Part shown: positions 23,601 to 40,383 of the stretch, piece by piece
Position numbering within the stretch: position 1 is the first letter of the stretch
Layout: every line of letters starts with the position of its first letter
Assembly: GCA_036897095.1 (NCBI GenBank)
Contig: JAYMSP010000067.1
Span: 1-64,000 of the forward strand
Direction of reading: 5' to 3'
Source: Plantago elongata
Lineage: Eukaryota; Streptophyta; Magnoliopsida; Lamiales; Plantaginaceae
DNA length: 64,000 nt
Position numbers and translations under genes: made by a program
The notes under the pieces: generated by a model
What the model saw: the letters and a program-made list of their open reading frames with translations, nothing else
Databases searched by the model: none
What the model was told of the DNA's origin: nothing

Positions 23601-26217
23601 TTTTGTTAATCGAATACTCCATTTCTCCATCAACTGAACTCAGTGTATAATGATGTATTATTAATTCACCAGAGGACATGTCTATTGACCCACATTTACC
23701 ATGGAATTCCAGGACATATTGTGAAAGTGAACAGGCATAATTCTGTTTATATTTCAAAAGTGAATATGTATATACACCAAATGTGGCTTTCCACATTGTC
23801 AAGGATATACAGTTAATTTATAATTGCTAATTTGTGTGGAGTCAATTTGGTTAGAGTCTGTATAGAAAGATGGTTATAAGTAGTACGGTAATTAGCTGCA
23901 GGATGAAACCTACGGAGAATATCGCAGTAACATGTGCAATATCTCCTAGGGGACGTTATGAGAAACAATGCTATGAATTCATGTTTAGCTGGTTGGATAA
24001 GATTGCATGATGTATATACCTGCTCTATTAATTTTCTCCCGGTTCTTTGGTCGAGCCTTCCTTATCTTGCATGCCTAACTGATTCTACGCGTTTACACAT
24101 GTCTGGGGGGAAATGTTATGGGAGTCCTTTAATTATTTTTAGCATCGAAGTTAAGTAAGTATTGTCTGTTGATCAGGAGTAACGAAGTTGCGTAGCTTAC
24201 AAGTTCATCCAAGGTGAGTGATGACTGGCTTTCGGCATCAGTCCCTGGGAAAAGTTAAAATGCTATCATTCCTCGCCTTAAATTCCAGTATCTATTTCTG
24301 CTTCCTTATCTATCTGTCTAAAACTACTTCGGCTATGCGACAACATCCTGACTAACCCGACCCAATTGCTAATTGCGATTATTTGACTAGCATGGAATCT
24401 GTTGGAACTGAATTTGATTGTAGCTTAATCCTGACCTGATATTCTGCTATTCCTGTTATATCGTGATATTGCATCTTGATTGTGTCCTGTTATTCCACAT
24501 GAACTGCATTGCACAAAAAATGATTTTGAAAGCAACCACACACACTTGTTTTCTGAAAAATTTGGGAAGCCGTCGTGGTCGACATTGTTGACATCGTGTT
24601 TAAATGTTGGGTTATGTAACTTGCAGCGCTACCTGTTCGGGCTCGTGTTTACGTGTTGGACTATTCAAACGGTCTATTTATGTGTTGCGGTGGGTCGCTA
24701 CCCACCATTTATGCAACTCCCTGGAGATCGCTACTCCCCCTTGTTAATTGACCAATACCTGATCAGTTTGGTCTAGCCCAAGACAGTTACTGTTTAGTAC
24801 TGTAAATCTGGCACCTTTCATGTGCTAAGATCGTGATTACGTGTTTCCGATTTCTCTATTTTAAAAAAAAAATGCTTGATCAGCGTGACGTGGTGGTTTG
24901 CTATCTCGATTGTGTTCATACTCGCATTCATGCATGCTTGATTATCCTCATTGAGTCTTATGACTAACACTCTCCTGTTTCAATAATGCTTTTCCCAAGA
25001 CAATAGCACGAGGAAAGATCAGGGTAGGTAGGCTGACAGACTGGTTGTAGACACTGTACTCCGCTGCTATTTGTTAGACGTGTGTATTTATTATGGACTT
25101 ATGACTTATATTTGGGGTATGTATCAACTATTACTTTTGATATATAGATGTATTTGGAAGTCCGACATGATCCTTGACGTCTGGACCAGACCGTGGGCCT
25201 TACAATTTTGAATACATCGTAATGCATTGGCCAATGACTAACGATCAACCTAACTATGAGATGTAAAGTATTCTCTCCAATATCTATTGCGAGGAATGAA
25301 TCTTATCTTGGCTCAACTACTACTCTCATGTGTTCCGTGGTGTACCCAACGCATGTCATATCTACCCCATTAGGAGTTTAAGTATTGGTCATGATCAAAG
25401 TATACGACTTCACACACGTAATAGTATTGACCTCAAGTCAAATGACTAATACATCAACTTACACACCGATACTTACATAGACATGAATAGAATTAACCAA
25501 ATGATTTCTCGACGAGTATACCAACACCCTCTAAGGTATCCATGCATCCATCATGAATAACCAAGTCATTTGTAATCGTGAGAGCTACTACATTGTTCAA
25601 GAATATGATGCAGATCACATGTTAATCTCTGGCTATTTTAATACTTACGTTATGTCATCCAAGTTCTCACACACTTGATAGTCATAATCGCATAGTCCAA
25701 GGGAACAATATTATCAAATTATTCAAACAATAAAATAATCAATTCAACAAATGCAATGCCAATAAAAATATTATTAAACAGTATTAAACTGAATGTAATC
25801 ATTATACATATCATCCTTATAAATGGTTGTCACTATATGTAATCTCCAAGTTCATATTGTAAGTCTAGCAAATTTTCATCTTCTATGGAACAGCAACAAG
25901 TGTTCTGCTAATTGTGTCTATGTCGTTACAAATTCGTAAACAGAACTATCTGTAAATTGCACAGCCAACGGGTGTAAAATTACAAGATAAGCGACTGCTC
26001 GCCTGCTGGATCCTATAGTTTGTTTGTTTTTTTTATGCTAGTAAATTTTATACAAGAAACGAACTTGAACTTCAAGTAAAGAAACAATGAAACAGCAACT
26101 TAAGAAAAAATATGAAACAGAAACCAAACATTCTGAAATCTAAGCTAGAATAAGAAATTTGAATACTGCATGCTAAAACGAATAGTATTCATACTACCGT
26201 CTAATCTCGATCATCAA
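23601..26217. other. Gene-poor region, probably decayed repeats
   Basis: No exon with recognisable homology. Parts around 24160-25200 have the mixed composition of retroelement LTR or spacer DNA (for example the CTACCTGTTCGGGCTCG area near 24630), and 25200-25880 is AT-rich. I could not pair any terminal repeats, find a primer-binding site or see protein fragments, so no element is called. The last 200 bases before 26218 are the likely 3' UTR of the WNK gene on the minus strand. Confidence 0.45.
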
Positions 26218-27282
26218 CTATGCAACAGCTTGTTTCTTCATGGTCCATTTCCACTTGACCTCTTTGATAGCCGCATCCCGCATATTCATTATTTCCCGAC
26301 ATTGTTTCTCATATAATAGATCAATTGCCACTAGATCACGGCATAGCTCATCACTGTCGGTAGAAGACGAATCTCGGTCGCTGGAACTTGTATCATCACA
26401 TAATGAGTTGCTGCTACAACTTGATATTGATAAGCTACTGGATGATGATGTCATAGAGAGGAATGGAACTTTCAACAACTGACTCGCACTCAATCGTCCA
26501 GAGGATGGACCGAGACACATATCAATTAGTCGTCTCGCTTCAGGGTCCTTAACCTTGTTGAGAGCAGCCGGTTTTACACCTGCCGTAACCTTCTTGAATA
26601 CCTGAGCCGAGTTCTTGCATTCGTTGTAGGGGAGCTCACACGTAATTAACTCCAACATACACATCCCAAAAGAATAAATATCAACAAGCTCGTTATATTT
26701 CTCTTCGTAAATCTCTGGTGCCATGAATGCAGGTGTACCAACTACACTCGTAGGTTGGCTCGCCATAGTCACCAATCCAAGATCTCCGATCTTAACACGC
26801 CCATGGTTGCCGTTGACAAATATATTGTCGCACTTCAAGTCTCGATGAATGATAGGCGGGCAATGACCATGCAAGTACTCTAAACCAGAAAGAATCTGCC
26901 TAGCCCAGCTCTTGATCGCGTGCATATCAACCTGCTTATGCTTCTCTCGATACTGTCTCAAACTGCCCGAGGTGAACAACTCAGTAATAATATTGACAAC
27001 CTTGTTCTCCTCGTCGAACCAAGATGCATACGACCTCACGACGTTGTCATGCTCAACGGTTTTGAGCAGAGTAGTCTCTGTATTCAACCGTGCCAGATTC
27101 TTGGATGAATCATTCAGATCAACCTTTAGCCTCATCCAAGCAACCTCCGTACCGTTAATCTCATCGAATCCCCGATAAACCTTCTTGAATGCTCCTCGAC
27201 CCAGAACTTCCTTATACCGAACATACTGACCATCCGGTGACGTTTCAACGACAACTTGCTTATTCGATTCCATACAACGCAT
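26218..27282 (-). CDS. WNK-family serine/threonine kinase, intronless, about 354 aa
   Basis: Start chosen at the ATG at 27282 ([13 protein letters not shown]); 27273 is nearly as good, and the frame also stays open up to an ATG at 27330, where the extra residues are hydrophobic and unlike the family. WNK signature: the usual subdomain-II lysine is absent (EVAWMRLK, Met50 at its place) and the glycine loop supplies it as Lys33 in [11 protein letters not shown]. The core has [23 protein letters not shown] (DLG instead of DFG, as in WNKs), [34 protein letters not shown] and a short Ser-rich tail. Plant WNKs phosphorylate targets in flowering, clock and osmotic signalling; the substrate here is unknown. 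It is shorter than most, nearest to the WNK11-sized members, and has no intron. Confidence 0.88.
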   Translation of the reverse strand: MRCMESNKQVVVETSPDGQYVRYKEVLGRGAFKKVYRGFDEINGTEVAWMRLKVDLNDSSKNLARLNTETTLLKTVEHDNVVRSYASWFDEENKVVNIITELFTSGSLRQYREKHKQVDMHAIKSWARQILSGLEYLHGHCPPIIHRDLKCDNIFVNGNHGRVKIGDLGLVTMASQPTSVVGTPAFMAPEIYEEKYNELVDIYSFGMCMLELITCELPYNECKNSAQVFKKVTAGVKPAALNKVKDPEARRLIDMCLGPSSGRLSASQLLKVPFLSMTSSSSSLSISSCSSNSLCDDTSSSDRDSSSTDSDELCRDLVAIDLLYEKQCREIMNMRDAAIKEVKWKWTMKKQAVA

Positions 27283-28302
27283 ATTGAATATACCAACAAG
27301 ATCCAATATCAAATCCAATATTAAAGACAAACAAGTTCTTCAAAAAAAGCTTCAACGCACGATATCATGAACGAATGAATACTGGATTTCTTACGTCGAA
27401 AATCAAATTGAGTCGATGATTTCATAATGAACGAACAACAAATAATTACTTCACGCATCTCATCAAGAAAAGCTGGAAACGGTTGATACTCATAGGCTGA
27501 GGAGATTCCGCACGATCAGGGTGCTTTGCGTAACGGAACCAATCGACAGGATGATGAACAGAGAACGTCTGAACCTGTGGTGATGATGTGCGTAAAACCA
27601 AAGAGAAAGCAGACGATAAACAGACGATGTGAATTGTATGGAGATTGGAAAGTTGTTGGTTTAGATAACAGAAAATAAGCAGAAAAATAAGGGGATCGGA
27701 ATCTATATAACAACTGAAAAGACTTTGTATTAGTTTGGTTTGTGTTTCTAATCTCTAAAGACTTAAAACTCTTAATCATAAAAGTTAAAAGGATGCGTAA
27801 TATATTGGACATAGTATATCTTACCCAGGCCCGTTTAATACTTTAATGCACCAATATCTTACCCAATATCTTCTCCAAATCTTATAATTCGATTTAAGTT
27901 AATCTAATCTTACTTATTCAATTTGATGAATCTGATACGTGCATGTGTCAATTTATTTTCTAAATATCAACACAAGACTAACTTCTAACAAAAATTAACA
28001 GCGTGTAGACAAAAATAATTCAAGAAAATTAACCCATAACCAAACCGACAATGTTCTTTCATGTACTCAGCGAAGAGACAGTATGCAAAGAACAGACCGT
28101 AAGTTAGCACTATTTACTATGATCAAAGGAGCTAAAAAAAGCCGAACACTATGATCAAAGGGGACAAACAAGCCGAAAACTAGATCAGCCACTAAAACAT
28201 GTATAAGAATGTGCCTATCCCAGCAACGGAGGAGGAAGAAATGATTTTAATTGATCGATTTGAGAAGTCTTTCAATGAACCACAAAATCGTCCATCGAAC
28301 AT
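27283..28302. other. Leader of the WNK gene and spacer to the transporter gene
   Basis: From 27283 to about 27720 lies the probable 5' leader and promoter of the WNK gene (minus strand); a GACGTAAGA donor-like site near 27390 suggests a leader intron. The rest, to 28302, is AT-rich and includes the 3' UTR of the transporter. A 13-base word ACTATGATCAAAG repeats at about 28118 and 28149. No separate gene is seen. Confidence 0.45.
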
Positions 28303-30619
28303 TTATACTTTCTCATCAACTTCCGATGATTCTGTTGAATCTTCATCTTTTGGCTGACTACTTCTAGAACTACGTCGCTCTTTCCCCCCAGGTTTTGATG
28401 AGGCGTTGCCATACCAGACCATTCCAACAACTGCTATGATCATTCCAACAACTACATGCAAATTAAGGCCCTCTTTACCAAAAAATATAAACCCGAGGAT
28501 CAAGACAAGAATGGTTTTCATATGACCGAGGACTTGGAATGAAACAGCAGTGAATCTCCCTATGCAGATAAACTGACTCAAATTCGTTCCAACAGCAATC
28601 GAACATGAGAGGATCAAGAAAACCTGCATAATCACAGATAGGATAATATGAGCAATCTATGAATTTCTTGGAACCATATGCAAGTGAAGTCAATGTAGAT
28701 GTTATTATTGGCTATCCGGAACATTTCAGAATTATCATGGTGTATGGAGCATAAGGTGGGGATTCATTTCATTTCATGCATTCTTAAATGGTTTTTGACA
28801 ACGTAAACTGGAGCCAAAAAATAAGAAAGAAAGATAGAACCTATGCTATTGTATGAGCTATACTTATTCAGTTCTTGGCGACAAGATGATTGCAAATTAT
28901 AAACATCAGTGCAAGATTTGTTGGTCATACAATTCCTGATCGATCACAGACATGAGCTTTAATTACAGGAAACACACAAAATTTAAGTAATCACTTACCA
29001 GTGATGCTAAGTTAAACTCATAGGCATCTATTCTTTTGTTTGATAACCAATAATCCAGAAAAGGACCCAATAGCAATAGTGATGCAGCCTGAGCCGGTGC
29101 TGTATGCCCCAGTAGATTGAAAGAAGTCAGGGAATACTTCCTTTGAAGAAAATGAACATACTGCAAATGCACAAGTATCATTAACATGTCTTCATTTACT
29201 CTCAAATAAAAAATATCACAAAAGAAAGAGTAGCAGTACTAGATGAGGGATGTGCTAACACATGTTCGTAGTTTGATCAACAAAAATTTATCTTCAAGGA
29301 AAAAATAAGGGACTGATTGGGATAGAATTTGAGTGGCCTTTTTCAATTTTGAGTTTTTTGTGTACAAAATATTCAATTTGAGTGGGGAAATGGCCGCTCA
29401 GTGCCTAAATCACTCATGTTTGTTTTTGACACAGAAAAAATTGATCATTATTATGGTAAGCACATATTAGAACTCTGCTACACAAGATATATTTGTGCTT
29501 AGTACGACAGAAATATTTTGTAGTCCCAGCATCCCAGAATATGAAATCCATTTTGAGAAGATTGAGGGAAAACTGAATAGGTAGCATCAATAAAACTGTA
29601 CTTAAGAAGAAGTGTACACGTTGGGCAATGAAAACCAAAAAAGAGCATCCTTCCATCAAGGAACGGAAATACAACTCAAATCGAAGTACTCCACATATTG
29701 TTGCTATACAACTCAATAAGAAGAGAACTTACATATTGTTGCAGTGCAGTACTCCACACTGCAATAAGTGCTGCAATGAAACCTTTGGCATTAACACTGA
29801 CATCAGTAACAGTGCAGACAGCAACACCAAGTAGAACAACTCCTATGCTAAGCTTTGTATCTCTCGAATACTGCATCTTGTCAAGAAAGACCTCCAATAA
29901 GCAGGACACTGGGATCATACTTAGCTTAGCAATCTGGGAGTAATAAGACAAAGGATCAGCATCACTAATAAGAGTAACAAGATTGAAAGAAGAGAGGACA
30001 CTTCTTTTTTTTAATGTTCTGCCCTCCCCTTAGTTTCTTCGGACAATTGAAGAGTCATAATCATTACCTGGTAGAAACCTACGGAGTTCCACATCAAACT
30101 AACATTCATCCCAACAATAGAGAAGTTTGCAAATAAGACAAACTTGAGAAGCTCTGAAATGGGTAGATGAGAAGGTTGGATGTAACCAAGCCACCTAAGA
30201 ACAGCCGTCATTAAGGTCGTTGTAGCAAAATGCAGACCGGTTAACGTTGTCGCTGCACATTTGTAATAATAGAGGCAATTAGGATACCTCGTATTAGAGA
30301 CAAATAGACAAGAAAACTCTAGGATGTACACTTCGTGAAAATACTCACACCAGGCTTGTTAAATTACATACATAGCTACAAAAATATGAATTTTCAAAGT
30401 CTCAAACAAAAAGAAAGGCCTGTTTATGCTTCTTACATTGGATAAGAAGATTACTCAGAAGAAAGAGACAATTATTGAGAGATGATTACCAAAGGTGAAT
30501 CCATAAGTAGCCATCAGTGCTTTATTGATAATGATGATCCCAACTGAGGTGACTACATTGAACATCCAAGCCGATGCATCAAATGCAGCCTTCTTATCAG
30601 CTTTGCTTGAAGGTGCCAT
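28303..30619 (-). CDS. Nucleotide-sugar transporter (NST, drug/metabolite transporter fold), 5 coding exons, 332 aa
   Basis: Golgi antiporter swapping a cytosolic nucleotide sugar for nucleoside monophosphate. Exons (minus strand, 5' to 3'): 30619-30490, 30252-30068, 29933-29733, 29160-28999, 28623-28303; phases close. The protein starts [41 protein letters not shown], continues [83 protein letters not shown] and ends in a polar tail with KPGGKERRS. About ten hydrophobic helices fit the family. As far as I recall, it is closest to the URGT (UDP-rhamnose/UDP-galactose) group of the plant NST-KT/UXT clade; exact substrate is inference. A 5'-UTR intron is likely (about 30640 to 31303, donor GTTAGA). 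The gap between exons 3 and 4 holds chance open frames only. Confidence 0.88.
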
Positions 30620-31339
30620 TTTCCAACTTCCACCCTGTTCCCAACAGTTTTAAGGGGTTCTGAATTACCGTTCTAGGACAACAAACTCACAACTGCACCA
30701 CAGCATCGACCCATGCTTATCTTCCAAGTTTCACTGAACAATAATCCGTAGAGCCAAGATGTCAAAGAGAGGTATAGCTCACCAAAATTACAAAATACTA
30801 CATCAGAGCCATTTCTAACGTTTCATTTTTATCAAGTAAATTCCTCGTAATCAGGACTCAGGAGTCACTGGGACAATAGAATAACAATTCTTCAAGCGAA
30901 ACGTATTCCTTTAAACCGTCTCAAAACGAAATTCGTCCCCACATCATGAAATTGATAAAGTTATGATCTTTCGATTACCTCGACAACATCAACTCAACAT
31001 CTCCAAATCATTAGCTGAGTACAGAACATTAGTAAACAGAGCAGTAATTTAGAAAACTTCCATTTCGATTTTGATGAGCTAACAAATACTAACAACCAAA
31101 GCACAAATTAAATACAGTCATTAATTATATCAGATCTAAACCTCAAAGTACAATAGATCGCAAATATTCAAATCACATTCCTCACCAAACAACAGATCAA
31201 TCATCAATCAAGAGAAAACATCACTTGAACTAAAATTCGAGCCCAATTCGTCAGCAACATATACAAAAGCGTGGTTGAATGAAGTAGCAGAAGAAAATCT
31301 AACCTTTGTGAGATAGTTTCGTAACAGAAAGAAAGACAC

Positions 31340-32375
31340 GATTAATAGCGCGTTTGCATGTGATGAGCTATCACGTACATGCCAACGTTACGTACAGATT
31401 GGCTTTGTATGTATCTTTGTTTTCTATACAGTTGTCTTACTCAGTGGTGAAAGTGATAGCTGAAAAAATGAATTTCTTAATTTGTGTAATTAGGGTTCTA
31501 TCGAATTGGGGATTTGGGTTGATGATCCACAATTAAATCTAAGTTTCAATGTTCATTAACTAAAGCGAGGTTTACTATAAAGATAAATAGATATATGGTG
31601 TCATTTATGTAATTGTTTGATCAGGTATATTATTTATGTGCTATGCAATAAATAAAATTATTTATATTAGAAGAGATTTATAAATTTAATCCTTCTTTAT
31701 TTTATATAAGTTCGGATTGATTAACTTATAGAAAAGTATGTTTTATGAGTTCAAAAGGTAAATTGGACATGCTAATTCTCACGAGGTGAGTTTTGAACGG
31801 ATAATCTTGCTAACTGTCTCTCCCCCGAACCTGATCAAAACATTCTCAGTTGTTAGAGATTTCATGATGTCTCAATCAATACATCTTCAATTCGGGTTTT
31901 TGTAAGACTAATTCAAGAAGTTTTGGGGCACATTGTTATGAGGTATAAACTCCTTTGATGGAGTTATAAGGACCTTAGCAGATATATTATATATATCACT
32001 GACAATTAGGGAGAAGAAGAGTGATAGTGAGATTTATGTTGGTGTTCTGATCATACCATTGCTCGCTGCACTTTGCAATATCTGTCAAACCATGTATAAA
32101 TGATAGGTAATCAAGAATGGCATTAGAAAACTATCAATAAGCAAGGATAAACATCAATCTGACTAGTTTATTATATATGTTAATCAGGGTAAAGAAGAAT
32201 TAGCTTTTACACAAAAGGAGTTCTCTATGCTGCTGGACATGTTGGGCACCATCAAAAGGAAAATGATGAAGAATAATATGCCTACCAAAACTCAAATATC
32301 ATCTCAAATCTATACAGCAACTTGTGTTGCTCAGTTTCATCCGATAACCGAAACACCACTTCTGGCAGCACGATC
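31340..32375. other. Spacer between transporter and cyclin genes
   Basis: AT-rich promoter side of the transporter gene, and from about 32100 the 3' UTR of the cyclin gene. No gene or element ends recognised. Confidence 0.5.
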
Positions 32376-34704
32376 TCACGGAGCATGATGTGCATCAACG
32401 AGAAAGACAGCAGGTTCTTCTCTAGCAGCGTAGCCGAATCTAGAAGTGCTATACTTCTTTTGCACAGCAGTAAGCTTCGCGGTTGCTGCATTTTGGTGAT
32501 AGCGCACCATCAGGTTCACACATTTCCTGCAGTAACAGAATTTGCATCATTTAGTATTAGCTTTTCCACAAATTACTATATTCCATTTGACACAGGGAGA
32601 AAACACTCACATAAGCTGTTCCTGAGTGTAATGTGCATGCCTCTCACACGTTTTGCTCCATTCCTTACGCCCACTCAGAGTACTTTGAGCAGTAAATACA
32701 GCTGCAGCCGCTACTAATGAGGGTGGAAATCTGAGTACTTCGTACTCAACCAGGGAGAGTTCAATCAGGTAGAATGATAGCTGTTCCAACTGAATCAATC
32801 TCAACGAGTAAGGTGTGTTGGATCAGATTGTGTAGAAAGTTGCAAGACATAGAAGTAAATTAGTAATTCTATCACATTATTGGATTTATAATCAGCAAGT
32901 CCATGAAACTTCTCTGAACCCCAATTAAGATTTGAACTTACCCGCGTATCAGACTGTGCGGCTTTCAAGAAACGCTTCATGAAAACGTAAGAAGTTGGTG
33001 TAGACAAATTAAATTGTAGCGCATTGACCATCAGTTTCTCCTGTACAGAATATACAATCAAACAATTAAGTACTTCCAAGATATGAGCAGTGAACCTACA
33101 TTAGTTGCATAACTCCACATTGCATACCATGTCCAGCACATCTTTTCTATTGTAAGCTTTGTCAGTTATCAATACCAAGTCCGCTACAACTGGGACTGAT
33201 ACCTCTTCATATTTGCTAGCCAGAAGCAAAGCAGTTATCCCTACAAGTTGCAGATTTTTTCTGGTGACCGATTGGAGAGCTAGAAATCTATCTATGAGAT
33301 TTACAGTTAAAAACAGTGTCTCATCCGTCATTTCAAACTTATAATGCACCTACACATTCATACAACACAGTATCAAAATGCATATACTCCTTCATTACAC
33401 ACTGATATCATTGACAAGATATAACAACGTTGTGAAACAGGCTTTTGCCTACCTCGATTAGCCAGTCCACGAGAACACCTCTCATTTTATCGTTAATGTC
33501 GAACTGTCGTGCCATGTAATTTGCAGGTACACAGCTTAAATTCTGCAGTTCATGATCACATAGTCTTCAGTACATTATATATAAAACATAGTTAAAATGA
33601 TTAACATTGAAACCAGTATGCTTTTGAACAATTTTACCTCAGCCTTCCTGTAAAATGCATATAAGTCTTCAGTGTATTCAGTTACTGCAAATGGATTTCT
33701 CCTCTCCGGGCCATCTATATCAATTACCATCTCCTCCCCTTCGATATGTTCCATCTCAGATACCACTTCCTACATCCCAATGAAAAAGATTCAAAATCCG
33801 AAGTATTTTAACAAACAGACAATCTGATTAATGTGAGAAATGAATACCATCCTATCAGTCTCGCCCATCATAATTTCTGTGTGATGAACAACATTGGGAG
33901 GATCAGTAACATCTGGTGTTTCATGTGCATCGAGGATAATGCAGTCTGGTTCCTCTACCAGTTTCACTTGCTACAATTAACAATGCCCAATCATCTAAAC
34001 CACCGTAGGAACTACCAAAACGAATGAGAGAATCACACCTCAATATGCTTATTAAAACTATACCTCCTTGAGTGGTAGCTTATGCTCTTTCTCAGCCAAT
34101 TGTGCAGCATATCTTCTGAAGAACATACAAATGGTAACAAAACTTATATTCACAATACCTTAAACTCATGAGTTGAATCCACTATCCAATTCAGTAAACA
34201 TATAGTAAACAATAAAAAGTCTAACCTAGTGATAGGGCGATGAACCGGAACAAGTACATTCTTTGTACGAACTACGTTTTTCCTATACAAGATCAGCAGC
34301 AAACACACATCAATGATAAAGAACAAGTAACAACTTATTCAGACAGACTGCGAAATTCAAGTTTTTCGAAACTTTACTCAGTCAAAACCCCTCTATTCTG
34401 CACAACACAACGTCGAGAAGAAGCAACCGAAATGTTCTCATCGATTTCGGCCAACGCCCTCCTCTTACTCAAAACACCTCTAGCAATCTTTCCATTTCCA
34501 GGCTTCATTCCTGATATAAGTAATCATCAATTCATGTTTACTTTCATTAAGGATTTTTTTTTAATGTCTAATTTCCAAAGATCCCTATCTCAATTAAAGC
34601 AAATCCATATGACTAAATCTTCATATTTTTGAAATTCGAACCAACATACCCTGAATGTTGGAAGGCCTACTCACTCCCTGAAAATTCTGATCCGATCCTC
34701 TCAT
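32376..34704 (-). CDS. CYCB2: Mitotic B2-type cyclin, 11 coding exons, 430 aa
   Basis: Regulatory subunit of mitotic CDKs, degraded by the APC/C. Exons (minus strand): 34704-34650, 34510-34378, 34282-34226, 34115-34064, 33970-33848, 33769-33638, 33542-33453, 33349-33128, 33040-32942, 32789-32611, 32526-32376; all splice sites are GT-AG and the phases close. A destruction box reads [11 protein letters not shown] (Arg35-x-x-Leu38). The cyclin box begins around [46 protein letters not shown] and has the [14 protein letters not shown] motif. The second fold includes [51 protein letters not shown] is typical of plant B2 cyclins (B1 types differ here). Length fits the family. The first exon (18 aa) is short, and its start rests on the in-frame phase and a matching donor. 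Confidence 0.9.
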
Positions 34705-37130
34705 TTTGACTATGTCCCAGAACAAACCGCTGAAAAGAAAAAGAAAAAAAATAAACAAAAAGTTCACAAAACCCATTAAAGAAACAGATTCAAATCAGAA
34801 AAGGGATAAAGAAGGCACCTTGAAATCAAGAAAACACAAAATCACAACAAAACCCAGATTGTTAATCCAACGAGAGAGAGAAAAAGATCAGAAACGAAAC
34901 CCCATTAACACCAATCGAGTAATGGAGTGTTCGGAATTGAAAAGTTTCGATCTTTCTCCCTCTCTCTCTCTCCCTATTTGAGTGAGTGTGTGTTCTTGAA
35001 ATTGACTTTCAGAAAAGGATTGATGTTTCTTGTACAGACAAACACAGTTATATGATTTTATCTCTTTTTCTTGGTTGCTCTTTTTTTTGAAATCAACGGC
35101 TCCTAAATCTGAGCCGTTCAATCAAAGATCGCGTTGTTCCGTGTTTGGTTAGTTTTTCTTCCATAGGTTTGTTTTCTACGAGATATAAATACCGAATCAA
35201 CATAATATATTTAGTTAAAAATTTATTACATATCTAAATATAAACATAACGTGTGTGTATATTTAGGTAATATCAGTATATAAACTACTAGGTTTAGGAA
35301 TATAACAATGTCTTAAAATTTAGCATATGTTAAATTTGTATGTCAAACAATTTATATATTTGTGTATAGTTAATTAACAATGTTTGTCAGTTTCAATAAT
35401 ACACCATATTTTGTAAAAATTTGTATTTAATAAAAGTTTAATTACTTTCATGGCTTTTAAGTATCTTGTATTAAATCAACTTAATCTTGAAATCTCAAAT
35501 AACATGGAGTTAATGGAAATCATTAATGGGTTTCCCTTACATCTCATTAAGAATATTAGATAATGTTTTAAAATAATTTAGGGAAACGTTTTAAGCTTTA
35601 ATGTATCTAGCGTACAACGTTTTCTTTTGGGCATGCCACATGGTTAGGACTTTGACTTAGACTAAATATTTCAGGACCTCTGACCTAGTTAATCCATAGA
35701 TAAATATTATTGTTACATTTAAATGATATTAATAAAAATTTAGTTCTACATAAATATAAAAACACTATAAAATGCATTTTTAGTATTATTGATATGTTAT
35801 ATAAATATCAATCCGGCTTTTTAGCCTTTTTATAATGTTGTATCTATATTAACACTGTGTGTATATGATTTAGATGTCCAATGAGGGATGAATTTATTTA
35901 ATAATGGTAAATGACCAAAATATAGGGTAACTTGAGGTCAATATTTAAAGTTTAGTCGATGATGAAGCGAAATTTGTAAATCAAAATTGCCAATTTGTCA
36001 TCAAATTATAAGCAAAGTTTTTTTTGGTAAAGTTGTTAAAGTCTGATCAAGTGTGTTAGTTGACTAATAATTGTAATTTTTGCCGCATAAAATACTGCAA
36101 AAATCAAGTGGGATGGCAAAAATAAAACTATTACATGGCTTCAATTGCAGCACAATTAAGGAAGCAACCAATTAAGCTGCTCCTAAATGGTGCATGAAAA
36201 TGTACATAACCAAACCACTAATCGTTCATGACACATTTTGGACATACTAATCTCTTAGCTCTAATTACATTTGTGTGGACTAATATTTTTTCGTTTTAGA
36301 CCATAGTCTTAAATTAAGCCTAAGTAATTGTTTTGAGAGAGGCAGAATTACGTTTGATTCTTCAAACATCAAGTTTACAAAGTGAATGCCATAACACAAG
36401 TATTGTCTCAAACTCGACAGGATAAACAAGTTAAAAATCTCTAAACTAGTATCACAAGACAGCAACAGAAAAAAATATAAGCCCTGCTCTCTGCTCATAT
36501 CCAGCCTCTATCAACTCGAAAGGGAGAATTCCGAAACCAACAGAGTCCGTAGCGAAATTATGACAGAGACGATGGGATAAGCTGTTGGCTTCATGCTGAC
36601 ATACTTGTGAATCTGCAAATTCAGCAGCAAGCAAACCTTTGATTTGACTGAACAGCGCAGCATTAGCCTCAAGGGACTCATCACCTGAACATTCGCTTAA
36701 CTGGTCCCTAGCTACAGCAGCAATACCTCCCATCTGCCAGAACAAGTCCCGTATGATTCCTTGCCACAGCAACAATACCTACCGTAATTAAATATCCTAC
36801 TACTACTGCGTGCTATACTACAACTACTACTAGTAGTTAGTTTTTTTTGCCTCGGGAAAATACAATGGAGAACGGGTAAATTGGGACAAGAGACCATGTG
36901 CAATTCCAAAATGCTTGTCCGGTCGATTAGATTATCAACGACATCACTGGGTTGACTTCACTTGGAGCAGCTTCAGAGTTCAGATAACCTGTTTCTGAGA
37001 CAAAAAAATATACAGGCCATATTAAACAAGTACTATGCTGCATTGCATTTGCAACAACAGAATCTGCTTAAGCCAAACTAATTAAACTATACAGAGCTGA
37101 TAGGAACAACAAACAAGAACAGGCATACCG
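34705..37130. other. Spacer with one unexplained open frame
   Basis: 34705-36450 is promoter/leader of the cyclin gene followed by AT-rich DNA with no gene seen. At 36452-36733 on the minus strand an open frame of 93 codons starts right after a CAG acceptor-like site: MGGIAAVARDQLSECSGDESLEAN..., later SQIKGLLAAEF and HRLCHNFATDSVGFGILPFELIE. Its composition looks protein-like but I do not recognise it. It could be the last exon of something broken downstream of the SMC5 remnant, or chance. Confidence 0.35.

Positions 37131-40383
<3,253 letters not shown>

Noticed and set aside
24160-25210. Possible LTR or rDNA-like spacer
   Set aside because: No paired repeat, primer site, purine tract or protein trace could be found to support a call.
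27330-27330. Alternative upstream ATG of the WNK gene
   Set aside because: It adds 16 hydrophobic residues ([16 protein letters not shown]) unlike WNK N-termini; the ATG at 27282 or 27273 fits better.
29309-29420. GGGACTGATTGG start resembling the Tourist-like end, in a transporter intron
   Set aside because: No matching right end or duplication was found; may be chance or a solo fragment.
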